Assembly: GCA_003550325.1 (NCBI GenBank)
Contig: QKWP01000108.1
Coordinates: forward strand, 104,192-168,191
DNA length: 64,000 nt
Direction: 5' to 3'
From: Gigaspora rosea
Taxonomy: Eukaryota > Glomeromycota > Glomeromycetes > Diversisporales > Gigasporaceae
Under the pieces are notes generated by a model. That model saw only the letters and a program-made list of their open reading frames with translations. It ran no database searches and was not told the origin of the DNA. The position numbers and the translations under genes were made by a program. Below are positions 34,721-47,330 of this stretch, piece after piece; the first letter of the stretch is position 1; the number at the start of each line of letters is the position of its first letter.

Positions 34721-34877
34721 AAGTGTATTGTATAATGGTCTCAAAATTAAGAACAAGTGCAATAAATGCAAGTGCAACTACAAGTGAAAAAACAAGAACA
34801 ATTGCTTTGCAATAAATAAAACATAAGAGTAATAAAAAAAATAGTAAATATATTAGTAATTAGAAATATAATTAAAA

Positions 34878-36118
34878 TAACCAGTGGTGATGATCACTAC
34901 TGGTTACACAATATCAGATCTGCATATAAATATTCTTTTTTTTAGTCGTCTATTTGATATTTAGTTTTTGGCCAGTATTACAATCTTAACTTCATTCTTT
35001 CTCTTTGTAGGTTTTTAGGTAATGGCTCTGGTGCTTTTTGTTGTTGCGTCGCTGGTATCTTTAGTCAGTTTTTTAGTGCATCTTTTGATATGTCTTTAGT
35101 TTTTTTTTGTTCTTAATAATAGCTTTTGCATTTTTCTTTTGTAGGTTCTTCAAGTAATGGTTCCAGTACTTTCGCTGCTAGTGTAAGTCGTTGGTGTTAT
35201 TTTTTAGTACCCACCCATTTCAGTGCGTCTTTCTAGTGTTTTGTAGTTTTTTTCTTCTTTCGTTTTGTTTACACTTGGTAAAACTTTCGAATTTCTCTTT
35301 TTTAGATTGCAACAATTTTGTACTTTTCATTATTGGTGTACGTTGTTGATTCGTTAGTCAGTACTTTAACTTTCAGCATGTTTTTCATCGCGTCTTTTGT
35401 TGCATTTTTCATCATGTCTTTTATTGCTGGTACCTTTGTCTTTCAGTTGGTTTTTCATAGCTAGTATTTTTAATTCAGTATTTTTATTCATTTTTTTGTT
35501 AATTCTTGCTAACTATTAATTTGCTTTTTGTTAGGTTCTTCAGTAATGATTTAGGTACTTTTTTTGTTGCTGGCATCATTAGTTGGTCTTTCATCTATTT
35601 TGGTATGTCTTTCGTTGCTGTTTGATAGTTTTTTTTATTGCTTCACTTATTTGTAGTATTAACTTTCGTGTTTTCTTTTTTTTAAGATCATCAAGCCACG
35701 ATTTTGGTATTCTTCGTGTTGGTTCGTGTTGAGTTTTTGTATTGGATTTTTAGTTTTTTGTAATACAGTAATGTAGGATTATCGATTGATTACACAAAGA
35801 CTATTAATAATCTTGAGACCTAAAGGTTAGGGTTAGGGTCTGTTTTCATTATGTTGAGCTTTAGGAGGGGTTTTATATAGCAAAGCAACACAAAGTTATT
35901 GTTTTATAATAAAGTTGTGTATGGGTGTGTTTAGTTGACATAGCCAATGAAATAGTAAGGTCTAATAAAATTATGTGAAATGATATAAAATATGCTATCG
36001 TTATATAATAAATATTTCTTGAAGTAATAATGTAATAAATTTGATAATAATAATGCTGCGATGATATTCATTAAAATTTTGGGTTATACAAAAGAGTGGT
36101 AACGGTCACCACTGGTTA
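34878..36118 (-). mobile_element. Element with telomere-like tract and T/G-rich tandem repeats (copy 2)
   Basis: TAACCAGTGGTGA at the left and the same inverted at the right (TCACCACTGGTTA). The first 29 bases are themselves palindromic. Inside are about five imperfect T/G-rich units (GGTTCTTCAGTAATG, TTGTTGCTGG, TGTCTTTCGTTGCTG) at 34990-35760, then GGTTAGGGTTAGGG (35826), then AGCAAAGCAACACAAA and GTGTATGGGTGTGTTTAG. Reverse-complemented, this order matches 2950-4015 part for part. Confidence 0.65.
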
Positions 36119-36474
36119 TAGTTAGAAATATTCTAGTAATTATTGAGAAAATTATATTCTACCAAATATTAATTTCTAAATTTTTCATTTTTTGGAAATT
36201 TTTGATTTCTAGATTTTTCATTTTTTAGAAGTTTTTAATCTGAGAATTTTTGCTGCCCAGATTACTAATTTTCTCAGCATTAAATATCTGAAATAGTTTG
36301 TAGTTTTATATTAATAAAATTACAGTTATATTCAAAATATAATCAGTGTATAAAGGGAGTACCATTTATTATGTAATTTTTACTATAGATACATGGTTGG
36401 TCAAAACCCTGATTATATTATACAAAATAACCAATTGATCAATTAGATTCAAAAAAATATATATAATATATATA

Positions 36475-37380
36475 TATAGGGAATTGCTATTCACTAGGGT
36501 TCCTCAAATTCAAATCAAATTTGATCAAATTAAATTGATTCTGATTTGAATTTGATTTGATTCAAATATTTGAATTTGAATTTGATTTGAATTTGAATTT
36601 TTAATAGTAATTTTTAAATAAAATCAAATATTTGTTAAATCAAATCAAATTTGGACATATTTGAATTTAATCAAATTAAATATAGTCAAATTTGAATTTG
36701 AATTTGATCAAATATTTAATTCAAATATTTGATGATCAAATCAAATTGCGGAACCCTACTATTCGCACCATGGATTTTTGCTATTCGCACTATAGTTACA
36801 CAAGATTTTCTATTTTTAGAATTTATGCACTTGTATTACACAAAGGCCCGGTGTATTGTTTTTGCAAAAATAATTTTGGTTACATGCCGCTAATGTTGTG
36901 TAATATTATACAAGTCTAATTTTGATAACCTAACCTGGGTTGGCCAGCATTAAGCTTAATGCTAGTGGGCACTATCATGATAATGCCCCAGTGGGGTTAG
37001 ACATAATTCTGGCCCACCCTAACCCTAAATCTAGCCAATCACTATACATATACTATTGAACAATTGGTTTTTAGAGTTCCTAGATTTTGAGTTAGGGTGG
37101 GCCAGAATTATGTCTAATCCCGCCGGAGGTATTATCATAATAGTGCCCACCAGCATTAAGCTTAATGCTGGCCGACCCAGGGTTAGGTTACCAAAATTAG
37201 ACTTGTGTAACGTTATATGACATTAGCGGCATGTAACTAAAAATTATTTTTGCAAAAACAATGCACTGAGCCTTTGTATAACATAAGTGCATATATTATT
37301 TTGAATTCTAAAAATAGAAATTTTTGTGTAACTATAGTGCGAATAGCAAAAATCCATAGTGCGAATAGCAATCTCCTATA
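36475..37380. mobile_element. Fold-back element, split by a hAT-like MITE in its left arm
   Basis: TATAGGGAATTGCTATTCAC (left, running into the MITE) pairs with the right end (reverse complement TATAGGAGATTGCTATTCGC). The arms then match for about 270 bp (CATGGATTTTTGCTATTCGC, GTTACATGCCGCTAATGT, AGCATTAAGCTTAATGCT, GACATAATTCTGGCCCACCC) to a centre near 37031-37084 that includes a CCCTAACCCTAA motif. Without the 264-bp MITE and one 8-bp duplication it is about 634 bp. The small open frames are by-products of the arms. Confidence 0.85.
36495..36758. mobile_element. 264-bp hAT-like MITE, CAAATTTGA type, nested
   Basis: Termini TAGGGTTCCTCAAATT and (reverse complement) TAGGGTTCCGCAATTT. Target duplication CTATTCAC (36487-36494) against CTATTCGC (36759-36766), 7 of 8. 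The interior is almost wholly TTTGAATTTGA/TCAAATTCAAA in both orientations. Confidence 0.85.
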
Positions 37381-37427
37381 TATAATATATATATAATATA
37401 TAATAATATAGATAACCTGCAGTTCAA

Positions 37428-37484
37428 TAGCATTAGTAGTTTCACTTCTGATGGTCACCAAATGTAAGATTACTGGTTCAAGCC
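37428..37484 (+). other. tRNA-like pol III promoter boxes (SINE head or tRNA pseudogene)
   Basis: A perfect B-box GGTTCAAGCC (37475-37484) lies 46 bp after an A-box-like TAGCATTAGTAG (37428-37439). Flanks do not form a convincing acceptor stem, so a functional tRNA is unlikely. Confidence 0.4.
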
Positions 37485-37499
37485 CCACTAGTGGACAAA

Positions 37500-38103
37500 G
37501 AAAAACTATACTTAATCAGAATACAGATGAGGCTAAACTAGAATGCTAGGACCGCAATTAAAAAATCTAACCATATTTGTATAGTTGTATGCTCAATAAG
37601 GACAATCCTAGTAAAAATATGAATACTTCTGGCTAAATTCCAGTTGAACAGAGAAAACAATACTTCTGGTTGAATAAAAAATACTTCCAATAGAATTCTG
37701 GTTGAATAGCAATACAATAAAAATAACAAGTCATACTAATCTGATAAAGAAAAGGATCTCAGATAAACTTAGGATAGCACAACTTATACTAAAATAGAAA
37801 AAGACTGAAAACTTTGAAAAGGCCAAAGGAAGAAAGTACTGAGATTACCTTTTTTCTTGCTTCCATGCTGGTCGAATAACAGAGGACCTAGAAAATGTTG
37901 GAAAACTGATAATACTACTAACAGGCTTGATAACTAAAATGAGAGTATCCGGGTGACTGAGTATAGAATTATGTTGTACAACTAGTTCAGTATTGTAATA
38001 GAATATACCACAAAATTTGTAATTAGAAAAACACATGACCTTAATAAAAGATTGCTAATTGTAATTTTTGGGAATGAAAACCCAAAAGAAATTTCAAAAA
38101 AAA
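37500..38103. other. Non-coding interval
   Basis: AT-rich with a cluster of TTCTGGTTGAATA-like motifs near 37620-37700. No gene is supported. Confidence 0.5.
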
Positions 38104-38430
38104 AATAGTATAGATAATTTTAAAATTTAATAACTTATGAACTACTGGTCTGATTTGAATGATTTAACTACCAAAATGTTCACCTTAATAAGATGAATCT
38201 AACAAGTCTCAAATTATAAAAATCCAATTACAGAGTCCTAAGATCACTAAAGTTTTTTTACAATGTTAAGATTATAAAAACTTTAGTAATCTTAGGATTC
38301 TGTGATTGGATTTTTATAATTTTAGGTTTGTTAGATTTGTCTCATTGAGGCGAACTTTTTTGGTAGTTGAATCATTCAAATTAGACCAGTAGATTAGAAG
38401 TTATTCAATTTTAAAAATATTTATACTATT
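38104..38430. mobile_element. 327-bp fold-back MITE
   Basis: The arms (38104-38255 and about 38275-38430) are complementary along their length: AATAGTATA ends, then TTTAAAATT, ACTACTGGTCTGATTTGAAT and AAATCCAATTACAGA. A diverged half copy is at 57853-57950. Confidence 0.85.
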
Positions 38431-38846
38431 ATATATAGTATATATATATATATATATTTAATATAATTCAGCCAATCAGCATTAAAATCACACCATGGAT
38501 GAGTAGGGTAGGCTATTAGTAGAGAAATATTATATAATAAATAGTATGCCCCTAACTAATAATATAATATAATCAAGTGCTTTAATGCTTTTTAATTAGT
38601 TATATAACCTGTAATTAAATATTAAACTAATATATTGATATTATCACAATTCAAATTCATTAACAATTGTTTAATCATAAAAGTACCAAATTAGTCTTAA
38701 CCACATATCTATTATATTAAAGCACAAACATCCGTCCATCACGCTATCAACCAATCAGAAAATTCAACGTAGTATTTCCTGTTTACTAAAATGTATATAA
38801 CTGGCCGATCATTATAATACCATACTTGTAATTATCTTATTGGAGT

Positions 38847-38972
38847 TAGTGCTCGTACCCAGATAACTCTTTATCCGAAAGGTTGTAACCTTTAACAAAA
38901 TCTAATAACCGGTTCCTTTTCAAATAAAAGAATAATAGTTATATTTGGATAAGATATTTATATCATAATGCA
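38847..38972 (+). repeat. CCGGATAA dispersed repeat, copy 2
   Basis: TAGTGCTCGTACCCAGATAA to GGATAAGATATTTATAT; partner of 4133-4260. Confidence 0.7.
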
Positions 38973-39521
38973 TCAATCAAATAAAGTGACTCTAATATTA
39001 TTAATATAAAAAAATGATTTATGCATGAAGTTTGTACTTTGTACATTCTATTCTAACTTATGTATTCGTCAGGTGTTATTAGTGGCCAGACAAAGAGATC
39101 TAGGCATATTTCAGAAATAAATAAGAGTTTAAAAAATCTTATTTGCGTACCAAAATTTTGAAATCGAAAATGAAATAGGGTGTTTAGAGACTCCCATTTG
39201 ACAAATAACTAAAAATTTTTTTATTATGCAGATTAATAAACTATTTAATAATAATAAAACGATATTAGAAGCAGTATCGATTAACAATAAAATAATTTAT
39301 AGTAATGAAGATTATATAAATAAGTATATTCATTTGTACATCTCTAATTTGATAATAAATACGTCTTCTTGTTTTTCAAAATAAGATTTATGAATTTTAA
39401 TTCTGAAACCCTTTATTATTATAATGTTCTGCATCATTTCTGAATTTATGTTGATTCTCAATTGGCATATATTAATATAATGTTCCGCTTCATTTTTGAT
39501 TCTCAATTGGCATGTGTTATT

Positions 39522-39958
39522 TAGTGATTGTACTTGGCCAAAAAAACGTTACTCAGTTAATTAGCGAGTAAACTTACGGATTATTCGAGTAATCAATAGA
39601 TATACCCAGATATAAAATCTTATTCGTTTTAACCGAGTAAACTGTCATGTGATTGGTTACAAGAATTATTCTAGCCAATCAATTTTCATATTATTTAAAA
39701 TGACATAAAACAAGTAATTTATGATATATAAAAAAAAGCCTTGTGTTTGATGACACCTATTAGTTACAAATATCTAATTACTCAGGATTATTTAGATATT
39801 CCTACTTGGGTATTACCCAGGTATATCTACCCGGTATTACTTGGATGAATCTATCCAGGTATTGCTCAGATAAATCTACTCAGGTAACTCTAGTCATTAC
39901 CCAGTTAACCAGTTAACGCGGGTAACTCAGGTAATACCCGACCCGGGTATAATCTCTA
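39522..39958. mobile_element. 437-bp hAT-like MITE, ACTCAGGTAAT type
   Basis: Left TAGTGATTGTACTTGG, right (reverse complement) TAGAGATTATACCCGG. Flanking 8-mers GTGTTATT (39514-39521) and GTGATATT (39959-39966) differ at one base. Internal ACCCAGGTA/TACTCAGGTA motifs are repeated many times. Confidence 0.75.
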
Positions 39959-40179
39959 GTGATATTTGTGAATCGTGAAATGTCATTTGTTATTTAGAAC
40001 TGCTACCCATTTATCAATTAAATGGCTCGGAACAATAATAGTATAGAATAATCCTTTTATCACGCAACATTCAACCTGTGCTTTTCTTATTATATTCTGT
40101 ACTGTATAAAGTATATAATAGAAAAATAAAATAAGCGCTTACTGTACAAGTATGTATTCATATATATATAATATAATAA

Positions 40180-40420
40180 TAATTATTGTCGCAGATTAAA
40201 ATGAAATCAGATTAAAATGAAACTGTGGAGCTTTCTTTCTCACCTTTAAAGCTTATAAAACCCATATATACTTGATTATTAATAACCCTAACCCTAAACC
40301 CTAACCCTAATGCTAAAAAAAACCCCTAAAAAATGACCCCTAAAAATTTTAAAATTTTGCTTAAAAAATAGAAAAATTTCATTTTAATCTGATTTTATTT
40401 TAATCTGTCACAATTATTAC
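40180..40420. mobile_element. MITE with TIRs of about 40 bp and an internal CCCTAA tract
   Basis: AATTATTGTCGCAGATTAAA then ATGAAATCAGATTAAAATGA at the left is mirrored at the right (TTTTAATCTGATTTTATTTT, then AATCTGTCACAATTATT). The centre has AACCCTAACCCTAAACCCTA near 40285. A partial relative (right-end type) is at 48655-48776. Confidence 0.7.
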
Positions 40421-41100
40421 AGTATATAATTACAAAAAACTGAAAGCAAGTATAAGTTTAAGTGTAATTTATTTATATCGACCTATTAAATAAGCGAAAT
40501 ATTAAAATTATGTTCTATTTAAAATACATTAAATTTATAATGTAGACAAGTTTTACACCAGGTGATGCTAGTAGTATTGTATATTAGAAGTTATAGCAGA
40601 TAATATAGTATAAATAATTAGAATTGTATAGTACTTACAAACAGGTATTTTACACATTTGATTATCTTTATAATATATAATATCAGGTTAGCATAGTACA
40701 GATCTTGAAAATTCAAAGTGTACTTATACTAATCTGCTTATCTATAATATATTAATTTGAAAAACACTAATCAATGCTATACTAGTACCATACTAATTTG
40801 CTGAATTTCCCATTTCGATACTTCAATCTTGGTCTGTTCTCTTTAATATTTTGATTAGTTGTATCTGAAAAATGGGACCTGAATATGGAAAAACTAACAA
40901 AAATATATAAGATAATTATAATGATTATTATAGTCAGATAATTATTATAATATTGAGTAATTATTATATATTTCCTGTAATCATTGTGACATTTTGATTA
41001 TTTTATTTAATATTATCATGATTTAATGCATCAATTGATTATTTATAAACAATAAATTTTACAAGAAATCCCCAAAATTCTGGGTTGGATGTGTTGGATC

Positions 41101-41832
41101 CCTATAAGAAAAGTGGTTCGGGGTATGGTACGGGAAAACAGTGTATATGCACAGGATGGTACAGACTGTGTGACATGTATAGGCACATTTTACGGGATAG
41201 CACGATTAAAAATGACATTGATACTACGGTAATAGGGTGGCACGTTATATTACATCACATGGAATGGCACATATTCGGTGGCATGCATATGCACGTTGTA
41301 CGTGATGGCATGTCGAATTACACAGAATGGCACATGTTAAAAATGACACGTGCTGGCTCATTTCACGGAGTACTATAAGAGCGAAGGATCACAGACGATT
41401 TTTTTTAAAAAAGTTGCAATATCTCAAAAACTCGCAAGTAAGCCTGCTCTGGTATTTTAAGGAAAAGATTCCTTGCAAGATTTTACACCTTTGCAGCTAC
41501 TTTAGCTTCTAGATATGCACATACTTCAACTATTACCCAGTCCTCTTCTAATAAAATGTTTATTGGAAAGTGGACCATAAATTTATATTTACTTACCTGT
41601 TCCATTTACGTGCCATCGCATGTATCAATTGGCTTAGTAAACTGCTGCAAAAGGCACGGACGATTTACGTGATTTCACGTTAAATTGGCACGTGTATATG
41701 GATTAACATGGTCCACCGATTCCCATGCCTACTCGAACTATGCACGTACAAACCCGACCCATAGCACGTGCCACTCGACTACGTGCCTATACACTGTTTT
41801 TTCGTACGATCCCGGACTACTTTTCTTATAGG
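41101..41832. mobile_element. 732-bp TIR element, CCTATAAGAAAAG type
   Basis: TIRs of more than 50 bp: left CCTATAAGAAAAGTGGTTCG, right (reverse complement) CCTATAAGAAAAGTAGTCCG, both continuing to AAAACAGTGTATA. The 5-bp GGATC flanks both ends (41096-41100 and 41833-41837); a 3-bp GAT reading is also possible. The interior is full of GGCAC/GTGCC motifs in both orientations. No transposase. Confidence 0.85.
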
Positions 41833-41837
41833 GGATC

Positions 41838-44280
41838 TAGGTCAGCATTTAGCCCAAGTTGTTAGCAGATTCTATAGCAAAATTATCAGCTGGCATTTTT
41901 TACTTAATAAATGGATATATTTTTATTAGTAAAATTTTTAATAATCTTGGGCAAAATTGATTAATTATAATTCAGCTAACTACATTTCAATTCACTCTAA
42001 CATATTCTGATCCAGAATTTTGAACACTTCTATGTATAAGTTATTAATAATAGTAATAAAAATATATTATTGGACCATATCCTGTATGTCACTAGAATAA
42101 TATTCTAATTTTAATACAAACTAATTCAAACTTAACTGCATATGTATTGCATTAGTAAGTACATGCTTCATTATGTAAATCAAATTATAAGTAGATACTT
42201 ATTTTTTAAATAATTGATAATTTTAAGTAATTATTAATAAATAAACTATATAACATATTTTTTATATATAGATTCATGCTTCACTTCTTTAGATGCATAG
42301 GTTGTTTATCTTTTTTAGCTAGAAAATTTTACAACTAAGCAATTCTTATATATAGTTATTACAAAATTATAAGTGTTTTTTTACCATTTATTAGTCTCTT
42401 TTTAAATGAGCAAATTTTTACTTAAATTAATTGAAAAAATTGAATAAACTAGTAATTTTTTAACTAAAATATAAAATTTGCTTTATAACTTTGTTCTTTG
42501 GAGCGTAATGCTTATCTATACAAAATTTGGATTCAAAGCAATCAATTTTAAAGGCTGTGTATCTAAATAAAGATTTGAACTTGCGTGTTAAAGAATAAAT
42601 GCTAGTTCTAATTAAAGAATACAAATTATCTTGTAAAATACATATTTGATATTATTACACAACATTTAAGAAAAAACTTTAATCATTAATTTTTATATAA
42701 TACCATGTATAGTTTTAATATACATAGTATGCTGTGCACCCAATTACTTCAAATCAATTTGTATTACTTAAAAAATCCTAAATACAAAATACAATATGAG
42801 TTTCAAAATATCTATAGAATATATGTAACTCCAACATATTAATTACATAATTAAAACGTACTTAATATAGTATAATATTGTATCATATAATATATACAAA
42901 TATATATTTAATAATAAAGTCTTCGAGGCATGACCTCACCTTAAAAATAAAAAATTACATAATTAAAACAACTAGAATAATTAGTTGGAACCTTTTATTA
43001 ATCACATATAATTCTACAAATAATTTTTAACAATATTATATACAAAATATAAAAAAATACTCTTTATAAAATTCAATATATAATATATAGCAAGGATAAA
43101 CAAATAAACATTTTTAGATATATACAACTTTATTACAAAACCTGGTGACAAAGTCACCAAATATGCAAATCTATAAGAAAATAAATTACAAATAAGATAT
43201 TACACTTTAAAAGTTAAACTAACAATTTTGTATAATTCAAACTACAGAAGCATTATATTGGATATGAAAAATAACATGTGAAGTTACTATTTATATTCAC
43301 ACTTGCTTTGCTATTTACATTTATCCAATAAGATGCAAGATTTTGCATATGAGTCATTTAATTTGCAATATTATTATATACTATATAAAATCTTAAATAT
43401 CACTTCATTAGTACATATATATAATCACTAAAATTGAAGTTTTTGACTATATATAGTGATATGATCTATTTGAATTAATGATGCCTAATAAATTTTTTTT
43501 TGCAATAATAAATAACATTTATAGTTTAATTATGACAAAACTTTGATGATTGATAAAACCTCAACAATTAATGAAACCTATAAAACCTATAATGAATTGA
43601 TGAAACCTATACTGTATTGACAAAACCCTTAATAAAACCTCTAATGATTGATGAAACATCGGCAATTGATTCAGCTAGTAATTAAACAACAAGCTTCTAT
43701 ATAATAATCTTTAGATACACTAAACTTTAAATTGTTTCAAAAAATGATATTTTATCACAAGATTTTATTAGCTTTTTTTTCTTTATATGTTGGTTGATTT
43801 GAAATAGTCATTTATGTCAGGTTGATCCAAAATAGTCAAAATTTGTGCATATATTTATTTTCATCAATTCTGGATTAGCCCAACATAGATTCTGAACATG
43901 TACAAAAAAAGAAAGAGATATAAAAATACTTGAAACTAATGTTTTGATCAACTTTGATGTATTATATATTACTTTGCAATTCATATTGATTTCAAAATAG
44001 CACATGTTAATTTTTTTAAAGATTGCAATTTAATATATATCAATTAATAATTGGTATCTTTGATCTACAAATTACTATATAAATTTTAAAAAGGTCACCA
44101 AAAATACTAAAAATCACTCTATTTTATTGTTTGAAGTATAAAAAGATTGCAGAAAACAATACACATGTTCGGGTAGAGTTATAAATAAGATATACAAGGC
44201 GTATGTAGTGCAAAGTGAATGTGAACACCCTACACCACCTTAAATTAGGGTTAAGTGAAATAATATGAATACGTATATTT
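41838..44280. other. Long AT-rich non-coding interval
   Basis: No gene is supported over 2.4 kb. A short degenerate repeat (TTGATGAAACCTATA type, about 22 bp) lies at about 43545-43645. Confidence 0.55.
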
Positions 44281-44289
44281 ATGTATGTA

Positions 44290-44525
44290 TATAGATTAGG
44301 GCAGGTGTCTACACCCACACTGCTCTTGAGCTAAACTAAATCCAGCAGGCTAAGGAGGGTTTGCACAATATCACATAAGGTGATGTTATAGAGTAGGTAG
44401 AGAAAACTGCTCGATATGTAAGTATTGAGGCGGTTTTCATCTCGAATCAGCTCAGATTCAAACATGTGACTCACTCTGTTATAATTACATGTTCGATCAT
44501 CTAATCAATTATTAGGTGATTATGG
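44290..44525 (-). mobile_element. tRNA-derived SINE-like copy
   Basis: On the minus strand an A-box-like TGATCGAACATG is followed about 33 bp later by a B-box-like GTTTGAATCT, then a body shared with 33843-33975 (CCTCAATACTTACATAT), and a 3' part CTCAAGAGCAGTGTGGGTGT resembling 53165-53260. Confidence 0.5.
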
Positions 44526-44588
44526 TTAAGTAAGTAGAAGGTAATTTTGTTCTCAGGTATTTGAAAGTATGAGTATATAGTAGAAATA

Positions 44589-44640
44589 AGGTAGCTGCAC
44601 AGTGCGTGATGCGGCGCAGGACCAGTACGATCAGCCAAGT
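44589..44640 (+). repeat. GGTAGCTGCGCGACGCAG repeat, diverged start
   Basis: AAGGTAGCTGCACAGTGCGT then GGCGCAGGACCAG resembles the head of 4012-4135. Confidence 0.45.
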
Positions 44641-45949
44641 TGGGACCATCAGATTTCATTATATTTGTTCGAATAGCTTATCCTATTACATTGGTCTCTA
44701 TATGTACTAATTAATTTAATATGAATAAAATGAAACTATGGTACACAAGTACAGCACATTTTTATCACAAAGGTTAATAGCCTACTACAATTTATTTAAT
44801 TGAAAAGTATTGCATGCATAATTCAATTTGGATAATCTAGTCTAATATACCAGGATAATGTTTTATTAATTTTGCGAATGTAGACATGATTTATACATAA
44901 TTGAAACTGAAACATATATGCTACTAGAAAATAGCAACTAAGGTTGCGCTGGGCATTACTATAAGCAGTTGATTCTGTAATATCTGTCATTGACCAGTGG
45001 TGCATAGTGCAGCTGCCTGTTAATGTGAAACATGGCTAAAAGAACTTAGCAATTATTATGATAATGTCAGGTGAGCAGGATTGGGCTGTGATTATATTTT
45101 CTTGCCATGGAATTGTCTATTTTTGGTGTAGTTGTTAGAGCTGTTCCCTTTCTGCTTCATTTTGTATCAATCTGCCCAGATCCCATAGTTGCTATTTGCG
45201 AAAATTGAATTTACATTATTTTCATATGTTTCCAAATCTCTATTTGGAATCTCATGATCTTTGCATGTCTCTAGCTTTGCTGCACCCGACTCATGACCCT
45301 GCTGATTACTCAAGCCTTGTAAGGCGCTTATGTTCTGCTTTGACTCTTTTTAATCAATTGACTTATGTATATTGTATGTACGTCAACTTGAATGAAAAAC
45401 TAGATGTGTAGATTTGCTAACAAAATGAAACCTAATAGGGAGTATAACTGACAAATCAGCTGCTTACACAGTACCAATAAATCTTTATGCTAGACAAAAT
45501 TACCTAGTATTTATTTTTATCCACTGACACATATTATAATTAAAAAGAAATTAATTAGAATATTTCAATTATTAATAATAGCTATACTTAACATTTGATC
45601 AAATTACTATGATTATTGATAAAATGACCACTCTAAAAAAAATTCTTCAGCTAGTCAAAAATTAAAATTTCCAAGATACTTTGTTATTGTACAATATGCA
45701 GAGAAACAACTATTCAATATATTTACCTTTTAATTTTTGCTTTTCAAAACTTTATTACTTTTTATCTGCTAATTTTGCTGATTTCACCATATTTCATCAG
45801 TTTCATTTTCATCACTTCCGTCAATTTTACCATATTTTCTTAGTTTTATTATTTTCCTATAGCAAAACTTCCTGGTTTTAATTTAATAGCCAACACACTT
45901 TAAAATCAATTACCATTGATAATTGTAGTGCCATATATTAATAATTACA
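44641..45949. other. Non-coding interval
   Basis: No convincing gene. Short open frames lack codon structure or splice context. Confidence 0.5.
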
Positions 45950-47330
45950 GGTTGTAAAATTTCAGAAATCTAACATCTAATGTGGAATTAGTTTGTATTG
46001 GAATTACTTTGGTTTCTATATTGTTGCAGCTGATTTAAAAATTAGTAGGATGTTTTTGAAACATTTTGGTTTCATCTTATGAAATATCTAACTCTTCACT
46101 ATAATATAGTTTTCAGAACTTCAGTCTGATAATGCAATGCGGTTTTTGAAGAGTTAGATGATTCATAAGAGAAAACTGAAGGGTTTCACAAATGAGAAAT
46201 TTTTCAAGTGTCCCACTAATTTTCAAATCAGTTGTAATATCAAATTAGTTTAGCTCATATTGGAATTATTGTAATTGCAGTATGTGATTATAGCAATTTG
46301 CAGAAAGATATAATTTAATATCTGCAAATCATGATTTCATATAAAATTACATAAAATCAGAAAATCAGCTGATTTTAGTTAATTTTTTGATTCAATTGCA
46401 ATTTTAAAGGTTTTGAATAGATATTGATATTATTGATTAAAAAATATAATTGATGGTCAATTTAGAATCTTAGAAATTTTCAATATTATCATTATAAAAT
46501 CATAGTTATGCCTTTCTGCAAACTGCTATAAGATTGAGCCAGTTTGCATTCAAATTTTTGTGGTCTCTATTCAGTGTTATTGTAAACTACTATTACAGTA
46601 ATATTATATATATAGTTAAAGTTGATTTATATTTGAATTATTGCAATCTCTACGTAATTAAGTGAGTCAGTTTGTATTAAATTTCAAATTTCAATTTTGA
46701 GTTACTGTAAAAAAACTGAAATAGAATTTACTATTCTAGTGACCAGTATATATGGTAGAGTTAGCCTGCATTGAATTATTGTGATTTCTACGTGTTTGGA
46801 ATTGTTAGTTTGATCTGAATTACCATAAAAATTGTTGCAAAGCTCACTTGCTACTTAAGTGGCTATAGATGTATTAAGCTAATATAAGAAAGTTTATTTT
46901 AAAATTTTCTGTATTCCAAAGATATGCAGTATGTAGTTAATGTTGAATCGGCATAAATTGTTGTGGTTTTTATAGCAAATCAACATAAATTCTATTAAAG
47001 GACTTTCTTACTATTCTGGCAAAGACAAAAAAGATTAGTTTGTACTAAATTACAAGACTTTATTGTGAATTTCTATGAAAAAATTCTGCTACAAATTTAC
47101 TTGATATAATATATGAAGGTTGAATTAGTTTCCAAAGAAATTGTGAAAATTCTCTTATAGAACTTGCTCACCATCTCACGAACTACAGAAATGGTTAAGG
47201 TAAAATTAGTCTGTACTGGAATTTATGATTTCTTTTGGAGTTGCTGTAAAAAATTCTATTATAAGTACTTCCCTGCCAACTCATTCCCATGAACTGTTAC
47301 TATTTTATCTATAGTGCATTTTTTCGATAA
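45950..47330 (+). repeat. Degenerate AT-rich satellite, period roughly 150 bp
   Basis: Phrases such as AATTAGTTTGTATTGGAATT, ATTGTGATTTCTA, GCTGTAAAAAATTCTATTA, ACTTTCTTACTATTCT and TATGGTTAAG recur in the same order about eight to ten times with much divergence. Confidence 0.5.

Noticed and set aside
36692-37488. Two similar open frames on opposite strands (...CFCKNNF...)
   Set aside because: Their similarity is the two arms of one fold-back element read from either side.
37428-37500. Functional tRNA gene
   Set aside because: B-box present, but no acceptor stem or anticodon arm could be folded by eye.
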